Assembly: GCF_029968095.1 (NCBI RefSeq)
Contig: NZ_JASCIR010000035.1
Span: 1 to 56,308 of the forward strand
Direction of reading: 5' to 3'
Origin: Streptomyces solicavernae
GTDB lineage: Bacteria; Actinomycetota; Actinomycetes; Streptomycetales; Streptomycetaceae
Length of the DNA stretch: 56,308 nucleotides
Numbering within the stretch: the stretch's first letter is position 1; the number at the start of each line of letters is the position of its first letter. The notes under the pieces are model-generated. The model did no database searches and was not told the DNA's origin. It was given only the letters and a program-made list of their open reading frames with translations. Position numbers and translations under genes: made by a program. Shown piece by piece: positions 15,541 to 23,399 of this stretch.

Positions 15541-15662
15541 GCAAGACTCCCGCAAGACTCGCGGAAGACTCCCGCAGGACTCCCGGAACGGCCCCGGGAC
15601 GGCCGCGGAAAGGCCCCGGAACGGCCCCGGGACGGCCCCGGGACGGCCGCCGGAAGACTCCC
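15541..15662 (+). repeat. Eleven-plus tandem 11-bp units, helically phased
   Basis: From 15541 the sequence advances in 11-base units: GCAAGACTCCC, GCAAGACTCGC, GGAAGACTCCC, GCAGGACTCCC, GGAACGGCCCC, GGGACGGCCGC and so on, ten units to 15650 and then a 12-base unit. It occupies the divergent promoter region (15409-15762) of the DUF2510-RDD and SsgA-like genes. An 11-bp period is close to one DNA helical turn. Confidence 0.9.
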
Positions 15663-15762
15663 GAAAAATTCTCCGGAAAGTCGCGTAAGCAACTCCGAGC
15701 TGCGCGCTCTCTCCTCGTACGGGCCTGCTCCGGGCCCGCACTAAGCGGAAGAGAGGCACGAC

Positions 15763-16239
15763 ATGCAGCACACCATGGTGGAACGCGAGCTGGAGCTGAA
15801 GCTGGTCCTGTCGCCGGAGCGCAGCGTCCCCGTACCGGCCCGGCTCATCTACCGCACGGACGACCCGTACGCCGTGCACATCACCTTCCACGTCGGCTCC
15901 GACCAGCCGGTGAACTGGACGTTCGCCCGTGAGCTGCTCGTCGAGGGCGTCTTCAGGCCGTGCGGGCACGGGGACGTACGGGTGTGGCCGACGAAGATGG
16001 ACGGGCGCAGCGTCGTCCTGATGGCGCTCAGCTCGCCCGACGGGGACGCCCTCCTGGAGGCCCCGGCGGCGGCCGTCTCGGCGTGGCTGGAGCGGACGCT
16101 GCGGGTGGTCCCGCCCGGCTCGGAGCCGGACCACCTCGGCATCGACGACGGCCTGGCCGACCTGCTCACCCCGACCCCGGCGGACGACCTGTGGCTGCGC
16201 GACCCGTGGCCCTCGGACGAGTCGAAGGACGGGGAGTGA
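15763..16239 (+). CDS. ssgG: SsgA-like sporulation/cell-division regulator (SALP)
   Basis: A 158-residue protein of the SsgA-like family, found only in sporulating actinomycetes. These proteins steer septum placement and cell-wall remodelling in aerial hyphae. Family features are LELKLVLSPERSVPVPARLIYRTDDPYAVHITFHV and FARELLVEGVFRPCGHGDVRVWP. I assign ssgG from the remembered neighbourhood (DUF2510/RDD protein, GlcD oxidase, TPR protein, HppD), not from diagnostic residues. An AGAGAGG ribosome-binding site lies about 8 bases before the ATG. The upstream region carries the 11-bp repeat array. Confidence 0.85.
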   Translation: MQHTMVERELELKLVLSPERSVPVPARLIYRTDDPYAVHITFHVGSDQPVNWTFARELLVEGVFRPCGHGDVRVWPTKMDGRSVVLMALSSPDGDALLEAPAAAVSAWLERTLRVVPPGSEPDHLGIDDGLADLLTPTPADDLWLRDPWPSDESKDGE

Positions 16240-16258
16240 GCCTGCGGCCCCGCGGGGG

Positions 16259-16321
16259 TCAGAACAGCTCGCCGGGGTTTCGGAACAGCTCGCCGGGGTT
16301 TCAGAACAACTTGCCGGGGTT
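16259..16321 (-). repeat. Three 21-bp copies of the glcD stop-codon region
   Basis: Copy 1 (16301-16321) encodes the terminal NPGKLF plus TGA stop of the oxidase. Copies 2 (16280-16300) and 3 (16259-16279) repeat it in frame as NPGELFR and NPGELF-stop but lie beyond the stop. Copies 2 and 3 use more G/C-rich codons. Confidence 0.93.
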
Positions 16322-17701
16322 GAGAAGGCCGAGCGGGTCGAAGGTCTGCTTGATGCCGCGCTGCAGCTCGACGCCGACGGGCCCGATCTCGCGCGCCAGC
16401 CACTCCTTCTTCAGGACGCCGACGCCGTGCTCGCCGGTGATGGTGCCGCCGAGTTCGAGGCCGAGCGCCATGATCTCGTCGAAGGACTCGCGGGCGCGCC
16501 GGGACTCGTCCGGGTCCGCCGCGTCGAAGCAGACGGTGGGGTGGGTGTTGCCGTCGCCCGCGTGCGCGCAGACACCGATGGTGAGGTCGTACTTCTCGGC
16601 GATACGGGCGGTGCCTTCGAGCATGTCGGCGAGGCGGGAGCGGGGCACGCAGACGTCGTCGATCATCGTGGTGCCCTTGACCGCTTCGAGCGCGGTGAGC
16701 GACAACCGCCGTGCCTGGAGCAGCAGTTCGGACTCGGCGTGGGTGTCGGCGGGCACCACTTCGGTGGCTCCGGCGGCGGCGCACAGCTCGCCGACCGCGG
16801 CCAGGTCGGCCGCCGGGTCCGCGGTGTCGAAGGCGGCGAGGAGCAGCGCCTCGGTGGTCTCCGGAAGACCCATCTGCGCCAGGTCGTTGACGGCCCTGAT
16901 GGTCGTACGGTCCATGAGTTCGAGGAGCGAGGGCACGTGGCCGCCCTCCATGATCCTGCATACGGCGGCACAGGCGTCGGCCGCCGACCCGAACTCGGCG
17001 GCGAGCGCGAGCTGCCCGCGCGGCTCGGGCTTGAGGGCGAGCACGGCCCGTACGACGATGCCGAGGCTGCCCTCGGAGCCGACGAAGAGGCGGGTGAGGT
17101 CGTACCCGGCGACGCCCTTGGCGGTGCGGCGGCCGGTCCGCAGGAGGCGCCCGTCGGCGAGGACGACGTCGAGGCCGAGGACGTACTCCGCCGTCACTCC
17201 GTACTTCACGCAGCACAGGCCGCCGGAGGCCGTGCCGATGTTGCCGCCGATGGTGCACTGCTCCCAACTGCTGGGATCCGGCGGGTAGTAGAGGCCGTGC
17301 TCGTTCACGGCGCGGGAGAGCGTGGCGTTGACGACGCCCGGTTCGACGACGGCGATCCGGTCGACCGGGTTGATCTCCAGGATGGCGTCCATCCTGGTCA
17401 GGGAGAGCACGATGCAGCCCTCGGAGGCGTTGGCGGCGCCGGACAGGCCGGTGCGGGCGCCCTGCGGGACGACGGGGACGCGCAGCGCGGTCGCGGTGCG
17501 CATGACGTGCTGCACCTGTTCGACGGTGCGGGGCAGGACGACGGCGGCGGGCGCCCCGGCCTCGCAGAAGCTGGCCATGTCGTGGGCGTAGGAGGCCGTG
17601 ACGTCCGGGTCGGTCAGGATCGCGTCGGCGGGGAGTTCCTCGCGCAGCCGGGCGAGGAGCCGGCCGGGCAGGTCGGGGTTGCTCTCGGGGGCACCGTTCA
17701 T
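16301..17701 (-). CDS. FAD-binding oxidase, GlcD/D-lactate dehydrogenase type
   Basis: A 466-residue flavoprotein with an N-terminal PCMH FAD-binding domain (PAAVVLPRTVEQVQHVMRTA, then VPQGARTGLSGAANA and CTIGGNIGTASGG) and a C-terminal FAD-oxidase C domain (GVCAHAGDGNTHPTV, TGEHGVGVLKKEWL, LNPGKLF). Likely substrates are 2-hydroxyacids such as glycolate or D-lactate. The exact one cannot be read from sequence. The start at 17701 is preceded by CTGGGG; an ATG at 17728 is a weaker alternative. The end of the gene has been tandemly triplicated (see repeat). Confidence 0.92.
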   Translation of the reverse strand: MNGAPESNPDLPGRLLARLREELPADAILTDPDVTASYAHDMASFCEAGAPAAVVLPRTVEQVQHVMRTATALRVPVVPQGARTGLSGAANASEGCIVLSLTRMDAILEINPVDRIAVVEPGVVNATLSRAVNEHGLYYPPDPSSWEQCTIGGNIGTASGGLCCVKYGVTAEYVLGLDVVLADGRLLRTGRRTAKGVAGYDLTRLFVGSEGSLGIVVRAVLALKPEPRGQLALAAEFGSAADACAAVCRIMEGGHVPSLLELMDRTTIRAVNDLAQMGLPETTEALLLAAFDTADPAADLAAVGELCAAAGATEVVPADTHAESELLLQARRLSLTALEAVKGTTMIDDVCVPRSRLADMLEGTARIAEKYDLTIGVCAHAGDGNTHPTVCFDAADPDESRRARESFDEIMALGLELGGTITGEHGVGVLKKEWLAREIGPVGVELQRGIKQTFDPLGLLNPGKLF

Positions 17702-17811
17702 GATCCCCAGGGTGGCACCGGGGGCCATCGGTGTGAACCCGTCTGCGCCGCCCGGCGCACGCCGCGATGCGTTCGTCGTACAGGCCGACTTTCTGGCGCA
17801 CAGTGTCCGCC

Positions 17812-19455
17812 ATGGAGATCGATCAGGGTACGCATCAACGTGCGCGGGCGCGCGGGCGCCGGGCCTCCTCCCCGCAGCGGGCCTCCTCCCCGCGCCGGGC
17901 CTCCTCCCCGCGGCGGGTGCTGCTCGCCTCGGTCGCGGGCGCGGTGGTCCTGGCCGGCGTGGTCACGCTCGTGCCGCTGCTCGGGGGCGGCGCGCCGCCG
18001 CCCGCGCTCGGCCCGGTGGGGCGGGCGCAGGCCGCGTACGGGGCGGGTGTGCCGGCGGCGCTGCCCGATCTGGCCGCGCTGATCGGCGACCGGGAGGCGC
18101 AGGTGCGCCGCCATCCGGCCGACGAGGCGTCCTGGGCGGTGCTCGGCGCGGCCTATGTCGAACAGGGCCGCAGGACCGCCGACCTGGCGTACTACGGGAA
18201 GGCCGAAGACGCCCTGAAGCGGTCCCTCGCGGCCCGTTCCGGCAAGGCGGGCAACGTGGAGGCGCTTGCCGGGATGGCGGTCCTCGCCAACACGCGGCAC
18301 GACTACCGCGCGGCGAAGAAGTACGGCGAGGCCGCGGTGGCGAAGGCCCCGGAGCGCTGGACGCTGTACCCGCAGCTGATCGAGGCGTACGGCGGGCTCG
18401 GCGACGACAAGGCGCTCGACAGAGCCCTGGAGAAGCTGCGGGAACTTGAGTCGGGCAGCGCGGTGATGGCCCGTACGGCGCAGGTGTACCGGGACCGGGG
18501 CTGGCGGACGGATTCGGCCGCGCTGCTCTCGGACGCGGCGGCGCTGGCCGAGACTCCGGCCGAACAGGCCGCGTACCAGCACCGGTTGGGGCAGCTGCTC
18601 TTCGAGCGCGGGGAGCCGGCCCAGGCGCTGAACTACTTCGAGGCGGCGCTGCGCACCGAGCCCGAGCACCACGCCTCGCTCGCAGGCAAGGGCCGCGCCC
18701 AGGCCGCGCTCGGCCGGACCTCGGAGGCGGTGATCAGCTATCAGGCGGCGATCGCGAAGCTGCCGCGCCCCCAATACGCCCTGGAGCTCGGCGAGTTGTA
18801 CGAGTCGCTCGGCATGGAGCCCGCCTCGCAGGCGCAGTACGAGCTGCTGCGGGCGCTGGTCGAGGAGGAGAGCGCGGCCGGCGTGAACGACGCGCTGGTC
18901 CTCGGCCGCTTCGAGGCGGACCACGGCGACCCGGAGGCGGCGGTGCGGCGCCTCAAGGCCGAGTACAAGCGGCAGCCGGGCCGGGAGGTCGCGGACGCGC
19001 TCGGCTGGGCGCTGCACCGGGCGGGCAAGAGCGAGGAGGCCCTGCCGTACGCGACGAAGGCGATGAAGGACGGCCCGATGAGCGCGCTGTTCGCGTACCA
19101 CCGGGGCGCGATCGAGCGGGAGATCGGCAAGTACGGCGCGGCCCGCCGCCATCTGCGGGAGGCGGTCCGCGTCAACCCGCACTTCTCGCCGCTGCTCGCG
19201 CCGAACGCCCGGGAGGCCCTGGACGCGCTCGGCGAGCCGCCGGAGGGCGGCCCGGCGAACATGGACGGCACCCCGGCCCCGCCACCGAAGCCTGCGCCTC
19301 CGGTGCGGCCGACCCCGGCCCCGGCCCCGGCGAAACCGAGCCCGAAGCCGAAGCCGAGCCTGAAGCCGAAACCGAGCCCGAAGCCGAAGCCGAAGCCGAA
19401 GCCGACGGCAACTCCTCGTGAGGCCGAGCCCAAATCCAGCCCGTCCGGCGCTTGA
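17812..19455 (+). CDS. TPR-repeat membrane-anchored protein
   Basis: A 547-residue protein: a basic N-terminus built of three ASSPRR repeats, a single membrane helix (about 36-56, LLASVAGAVVLAGVVTLVPLL), then many tetratricopeptide-like helical pairs (about 85-470; e.g. RLGQLLFERGEPAQALNYFEAAL, ALGWALHRAGKSEEALPYATKAM). A Pro/Lys-rich tail (PKPKPSLKPKP...) would reach far from the membrane. It is probably an extracytoplasmic scaffold. The start at 17812 (MEIDQG) is preferred over 17767. The last codons, including the stop, come from a dispersed repeat (19436-19457). Confidence 0.85.
   Translation: MEIDQGTHQRARARGRRASSPQRASSPRRASSPRRVLLASVAGAVVLAGVVTLVPLLGGGAPPPALGPVGRAQAAYGAGVPAALPDLAALIGDREAQVRRHPADEASWAVLGAAYVEQGRRTADLAYYGKAEDALKRSLAARSGKAGNVEALAGMAVLANTRHDYRAAKKYGEAAVAKAPERWTLYPQLIEAYGGLGDDKALDRALEKLRELESGSAVMARTAQVYRDRGWRTDSAALLSDAAALAETPAEQAAYQHRLGQLLFERGEPAQALNYFEAALRTEPEHHASLAGKGRAQAALGRTSEAVISYQAAIAKLPRPQYALELGELYESLGMEPASQAQYELLRALVEEESAAGVNDALVLGRFEADHGDPEAAVRRLKAEYKRQPGREVADALGWALHRAGKSEEALPYATKAMKDGPMSALFAYHRGAIEREIGKYGAARRHLREAVRVNPHFSPLLAPNAREALDALGEPPEGGPANMDGTPAPPPKPAPPVRPTPAPAPAKPSPKPKPSLKPKPSPKPKPKPKPTATPREAEPKSSPSGA
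17861..17914 (+). repeat. Three 18-bp in-frame units in the TPR gene
   Basis: GGGCCTCCTCCCCGCAGC, then the same with GCGCC and GCGGC endings. The units encode successive R-x-ASSPxR hexapeptides just before the membrane helix. Confidence 0.85.
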
Positions 19456-19457
19456 GG
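19436..19457 (+). repeat. Dispersed repeat supplying the TPR gene stop codon
   Basis: CCAGCCCGTCCGGCGCTTGA plus GG resembles the half-palindrome at 50419-50443 (CAGCCCCTCCGGCGATTGAGG), a motif I recall as very common between Streptomyces genes. Its TGA is the stop of the TPR protein, so residues SSPSGA are repeat-derived. Confidence 0.6.
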
Positions 19458-19518
19458 GCGAGGCCGGAGTCCGATCGACGGCACCCCGGACTACGTCCAC
19501 TGAACGACGAGCTCAGGC

Positions 19519-20667
19519 CTAAAGATTGCCCCTGCGGGCCTGCTCCCGCTCGATCGCCTCGAACAGCGCCTTGAAGTTCCCCTTGCCGAAGCCCATCGAT
19601 CCGTGCCGCTCGATCATCTCGAAGAACACGGTCGGCCGGTCCTGGACCGGCTTGGTGAAGATCTGCAGCAGGTAGCCGTCCTCGTCCCGGTCGACCAGGA
19701 TCTTCAGCTCGCGCAGCGTCTCCACGGGCACGCGGGTCTCGCCCGCCCACTCGCCGAGGGTGTCGTAGTACGAGTCCGGGGTGTCGAGGAACTGGACGCC
19801 GCCGGCGCGCATCGTGCGTACCGTCTCGACGATGTCGTTGGTGGCGAGCGCGATGTGCTGGACGCCGGCGCCGCCGTAGAACTCCAGGTACTCGTCGATC
19901 TGCGACTTCTTCTTCGCGATCGCGGGCTCGTTGATCGGGAACTTCACCTTGAGGGTGCCGTCGGCGACGACCTTCGACATCAGCGCGCTGTACTCGGTGG
20001 CGATGTCGTCGCCCACGAACTCCTTCATGTTCGTGAAGCCCATGACCTTGTTGTAGAAGGCCACCCACTCGTTCATCTTGCCGAGCTCGACGTTGCCGAC
20101 GCAGTGGTCGATGGCCTGGAAGGTCCGCTTGGCGGGCGGCTCGACGATCGGGTTCGCGGCCGCGAAGCCCGGCAGGTAGGGGCCGTCGTAGCCGGTGCGC
20201 TCGACGAGGGTGTGCCGGGTCCTGCCGTACGTGGCGATCGCGGCGCGCACGACCGTGCCGTGCTCGTCCTTGGTGTCGTACGGCTCCTCGATGCCGGTGG
20301 CTCCGTGCTCGACCGCGTACGCGTAGGCGGCGCGGGCGTCCGGGACCTCGATGGCGAGGTCGACGACGCCGTCGCCGTGCTCGGCGACGTGGGCCTCAAG
20401 GAAGCGGCCCCAGTCGGTGGCGGCCTTGATGACGGAGGTGAAGACGAACCGGGCTCCGCCGTTCTCCAGGACGTAACTGGCGGTCTCTCGGCTGCCGTTC
20501 TCGGGTCCCGAGTAGGCGACGAGCTTCATGCCGAAGGCGGTCGAGTAGTAGTGCGCGGCCTGCTTGGCGTTGCCCACGGCGAAGACGACCGCGTCCATTC
20601 CCTTGACCGGGAAGGGGTCGGCCTGCCGGGCGGTGTGGGGGGTGGCGTGCGAGGTGGTCTCAGTCAT
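19519..20667 (-). CDS. hppD: 4-Hydroxyphenylpyruvate dioxygenase
   Basis: A 382-residue non-haem iron enzyme of tyrosine catabolism, converting 4-hydroxyphenylpyruvate to homogentisate. Two VOC half-domains are present. The iron ligands lie in AIDHCVGNV, GVQHIALATND and TVFFEMIER (His, His, Glu). Other family signatures are FYGGAGVQHIA and DGYLLQIFTKPVQDRPT. The start at 20667 (MTETTSHATP) is chosen by family length. It is divergently transcribed from an Lrp/AsnC regulator across about 130 bases, so direct control by that regulator is likely. Homogentisate may also feed pigment formation. Confidence 0.96.
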   Translation of the reverse strand: MTETTSHATPHTARQADPFPVKGMDAVVFAVGNAKQAAHYYSTAFGMKLVAYSGPENGSRETASYVLENGGARFVFTSVIKAATDWGRFLEAHVAEHGDGVVDLAIEVPDARAAYAYAVEHGATGIEEPYDTKDEHGTVVRAAIATYGRTRHTLVERTGYDGPYLPGFAAANPIVEPPAKRTFQAIDHCVGNVELGKMNEWVAFYNKVMGFTNMKEFVGDDIATEYSALMSKVVADGTLKVKFPINEPAIAKKKSQIDEYLEFYGGAGVQHIALATNDIVETVRTMRAGGVQFLDTPDSYYDTLGEWAGETRVPVETLRELKILVDRDEDGYLLQIFTKPVQDRPTVFFEMIERHGSMGFGKGNFKALFEAIEREQARRGNL

Positions 20668-20696
20668 GTCCGCAGGTTCTCTCCGTTCCACAAGGT

Positions 20697-20710
20697 GCGC
20701 AATAGTTCGC
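20697..20710. promoter_or_regulatory. Imperfect dyad, candidate Lrp/AsnC operator
   Basis: GCGCAATAGTTCGC has dyad symmetry at 10 of 14 positions around an AT-rich centre, as Lrp/AsnC sites do. It lies about 30 bases upstream of hppD in the hppD-regulator divergent region. Confidence 0.4.
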
Positions 20711-20795
20711 TGATCCCCTGGTCAATGTGCATAGCCAGCGGCCAATATGTCCGGACGATCTGCGCAGGATGACCACTGGGAGTGTGATCCACGCC

Positions 20796-21350
20796 ATGTC
20801 CGTCGGAACCCCCGCGGGAAGCCCGCCCGGAAGGCCGCTCGGAAAGCCGGTCGGCAAGCCGGTCGGCGCCACCGTCGACGAGCTGGACGGCCGCCTCATC
20901 GTGCTGCTCGCCCGTGAGCCCAGGATCGGCGTCCTGGAGGCGTCCCGCAGGCTGGGCGTGGCCCGCGGCACGGTGCAGGCGCGGCTCGACCGGCTTCAGT
21001 CGAACGGAGTCATCCGCGGCTTCGGCCCGGACGTCGACCCGGCGGCGCTCGGCTATCCGGTCACCGCGTTCGCGACCCTGGAGATCAAACAGGGCCAGGG
21101 AGCCGACGTACGAGCGCATCTGGCCACCGTGCCCGAGGTGCTCGAACTGCATACAACGACCGGCAGCGGCGATATGCTCTGCCGCCTCGTGGCCCGGTCG
21201 AACGCGGACCTCCAACGTGTGATCGACAGGGTTGTGGGCTTTGATGGCATCGTCCGGGCCGCCACGGCGATCGTCATGGAGAACCCCGTTCCCCTGCGGA
21301 TCATCCCGCTGGTGGAGCAGGCGGCGTCACTGGAGCCCGGCAGCCGCTGA
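20796..21350 (+). CDS. Lrp/AsnC-family transcriptional regulator
   Basis: A 184-residue regulator: winged-helix DNA-binding domain (DELDGRLIVLLAREPRIGVLEASRRLGVARGTVQARLDRLQSNGVI) followed by the RAM ligand-binding domain (GYPVTAFATLEIKQG ... TGSGDMLCRLVARS). It probably senses tyrosine or a related metabolite and controls the divergent hppD (inference from arrangement). The start is uncertain: 20796, 20769 and 20727 are all in frame with poor ribosome-binding sites. Residues 8-23 (SPPGRPLGKPVGKPVG) come from a 12-bp tandem repeat and are not part of the family domain. Confidence 0.9.
   Translation: MSVGTPAGSPPGRPLGKPVGKPVGATVDELDGRLIVLLAREPRIGVLEASRRLGVARGTVQARLDRLQSNGVIRGFGPDVDPAALGYPVTAFATLEIKQGQGADVRAHLATVPEVLELHTTTGSGDMLCRLVARSNADLQRVIDRVVGFDGIVRAATAIVMENPVPLRIIPLVEQAASLEPGSR
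20817..20864 (+). repeat. Four 12-bp units in the Lrp/AsnC gene N-terminus
   Basis: GGAAGCCCGCCC, GGAAGGCCGCTC, GGAAAGCCGGTC and GGCAAGCCGGTC run in frame and encode G-x-P-x repeats ahead of the DNA-binding domain. Confidence 0.85.
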
Positions 21351-21388
21351 CTCTCGTCGGCCTCACGGAAGAGCCGAGGTGCAACCGC

Positions 21389-22036
21389 GTGAACTTCTGG
21401 GACTACCTGGGCACCCGCCATCAGCAGCTGCTGACCGACGCCTTCCAGCACGCCAGCGCGGTCTTCCAGTGCATGGTCGTGGCCACGGTGATCGGCGTGG
21501 TCATCGGGGTCTTCACGTACCGCAGCGAGTGGGCCGGCTCGCTGGCGACGACGACGACCTCCACGATCCTGACGATCCCGTCGCTCGCCATGATCGGTCT
21601 GCTCATCCCGATCGTCGGGCTCGGCGTCGCGCCGACCGTGATCGCCCTGACCCTGTACGGGCTGCTTCCCATCGTGCGGAACTCGATCGTCGGGCTGCGC
21701 GGCGTCGACCCGTCCCTGGTGGACGCCGCCAAGGGCATCGGGATGTCGCGGACGGCGCGGCTCTTCCGGGTGGAGCTGCCGCTCGCCTGGCCGCCGATCC
21801 TGACCGGCATCCGGGTCTCCACGCAGATGCTGATGGGCATCGCCGCGATCGCCGCGTACGCCTCCGGACCCGGGCTCGGCAACGAGATCTTCCGCGGCAT
21901 CGGCTCCCTGGGCAGCAAGAACGCGCTGAACCAGGTGCTCGCGGGCACGCTCGGGATCGTCGTCCTTGCGCTGCTCTTCGACGCCGCGTACGTCCTGATC
22001 GGGCGACTGACCATTCCGCGGGGCATCCGTGCCTGA
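21389..22036 (+). CDS. Osmoprotectant-type ABC transporter permease
   Basis: A 215-residue permease with five or six membrane helices and the EAA-like loop VDAAKGIGMSRTARLFRVELPLAWPPILTGIR. It resembles OpuCB/ProW-type subunits for glycine betaine, carnitine, choline or proline betaine. GTG start at 21389 with GAGG about 9 bases upstream. It is the first gene of a four-gene operon (permease, ATPase, permease, binding protein). Its stop codon lies in the first unit of a 21-bp repeat that also contains the start of the next gene. Confidence 0.9.
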   Translation: MNFWDYLGTRHQQLLTDAFQHASAVFQCMVVATVIGVVIGVFTYRSEWAGSLATTTTSTILTIPSLAMIGLLIPIVGLGVAPTVIALTLYGLLPIVRNSIVGLRGVDPSLVDAAKGIGMSRTARLFRVELPLAWPPILTGIRVSTQMLMGIAAIAAYASGPGLGNEIFRGIGSLGSKNALNQVLAGTLGIVVLALLFDAAYVLIGRLTIPRGIRA

Positions 22037-22099
22037 CCGAGGGGAATCCGTGCCTGACCGCGGGGCATCCGTGCCTGACCGAGGGGAATCCGTGTCTGA
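22016..22099 (+). repeat. Four 21-bp stop/RBS/start cassettes
   Basis: Units at 22016, 22037, 22058 and 22079 alternate between CCGCGGGGCATCCGTGCCTG and CCGAGGGGAATCCGTGCCTG, each followed by A. Each carries a purine-rich ribosome-binding-like tract and a GTG, giving in-frame GTGs at 22029, 22050, 22071 and 22092. The alternation implies duplication of a 42-bp dimer. Confidence 0.93.
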
Positions 22100-23399
22100 G
22101 ACTGCGACGAGTGGGACGAGTGGGACGAGTGCGACGGCCGCGCCGGCCGGCGGGGCGGGCTCCGCGACCGCCACCGGCGCCACCATCGAGCTGGAGGACC
22201 TGACCAAGCGCTACCCCGGCAGCCCCAACCCCGCGGTGGACGACGTCAACATGGAGATCAAGGCGGGCGAACTCGTCATCTTCGTAGGGCCGTCGGGCTG
22301 CGGAAAATCCACCACGCTGAAGATGATCAACCGCCTGATCGAGCCGACCAGCGGCCGCATCCGGATCGGCGGCGAGGACGTCACCGACATGGACCCGGTG
22401 AAGCTGCGCCGCAAGGTCGGGTACGCGATCCAGTCCTCCGGGCTGTTCCCGCACATGACGGTCGCGCAGAACATCGCCCTGGTGCCGAAGCTGGTCGGCT
22501 GGTCCAAGTCGAGGATCAAGGACCGGGTCGAGGAGATGCTGGACCTGGTCGGCCTGGACCCGGGCGAGTTCCGCGGCCGCTATCCACGCCAGCTCTCCGG
22601 CGGTCAGCAGCAACGTGTGGGCGTGGCCCGGGCGTTGGCGGCCGACCCGCCCGTCCTGCTGATGGACGAGCCGTTCGGCGCGGTCGACCCGATCACCCGC
22701 GACCACCTCCAGGACGAGCTGATCCGGCTCCAGCACGAGCTGCACAAGACCATCGTGTTCGTCACCCACGACTTCGACGAGGCGATCAAGCTGGGCGACC
22801 GGATCGCCGTCCTCCGCGAGCGGTCGCACATCGCCCAGTTCGACACCCCGGAGGCGATCCTCACCAACCCCGCCGACGACTTCGTCTCCGGTTTCGTCGG
22901 CGCGGGCGCGGCCCTCAAGCGCCTCAACCTCACGCGCGTACGGGACGTGGAGGTGCGGGACTACCCGACGGTGACGGTCGACGACCCGCTGCAGGACATC
23001 TTCAACAAGCTCCGCCACGGCCACACCAACGAGATCCTGCTCCTGGACAAGCGCCACCGCCCGTACAAGTGGCTGCGCCGCGGCGACCTGATGCGCGCCC
23101 GCGGCTCGCTGGCCCGCGCGGGCACCCTCGTCCACGACACGGTGACCCGCGACGCCACCCTGCGCGACGCGCTGGAGGCGGTGCTCACGGACAACGCGGG
23201 CCGGGTCGCGGTGACGGGGCGGCGCGGGGCGTACGAGGGCGTCGTCGACATGGAGACGCTGATGAACTCCGTGCACGAACTCCTGGAGGCCGACCGCCTG
23301 GACGCCCTTGAGCACCAGCACGACCTGGAGGAGCAGCGCGCCGAACAGACCCACCGCGCGCAGGAAGGCGCCGACGCCACCGGGGAGGAGCGGGCGTGA
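22029..23399 (+). CDS. Osmoprotectant-type ABC ATPase with CBS domains
   Basis: A 456-residue ATPase (numbering from GTG 22029). Walker A GPSGCGKST is at residues 87-95, signature LSGGQQQRVGVARAL, Walker B VLLMDEPFGAVD, and the switch histidine is in FVTHDFDEA. The C-terminal third contains two CBS domains (TVTVDDPLQDIFNKL; DTVTRDATLRDALEAVL). In OpuA/OpuC relatives these sense ionic strength or nucleotides. The true start may be 22050 or 22092, each preceded by CGAGGGG. Residues 1-21 are PDRGxSV repeats. It overlaps the upstream permease by 8 bases and the downstream one by 4. Confidence 0.92.
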   Translation: MPDRGESVPDRGASVPDRGESVSETATSGTSGTSATAAPAGGAGSATATGATIELEDLTKRYPGSPNPAVDDVNMEIKAGELVIFVGPSGCGKSTTLKMINRLIEPTSGRIRIGGEDVTDMDPVKLRRKVGYAIQSSGLFPHMTVAQNIALVPKLVGWSKSRIKDRVEEMLDLVGLDPGEFRGRYPRQLSGGQQQRVGVARALAADPPVLLMDEPFGAVDPITRDHLQDELIRLQHELHKTIVFVTHDFDEAIKLGDRIAVLRERSHIAQFDTPEAILTNPADDFVSGFVGAGAALKRLNLTRVRDVEVRDYPTVTVDDPLQDIFNKLRHGHTNEILLLDKRHRPYKWLRRGDLMRARGSLARAGTLVHDTVTRDATLRDALEAVLTDNAGRVAVTGRRGAYEGVVDMETLMNSVHELLEADRLDALEHQHDLEEQRAEQTHRAQEGADATGEERA

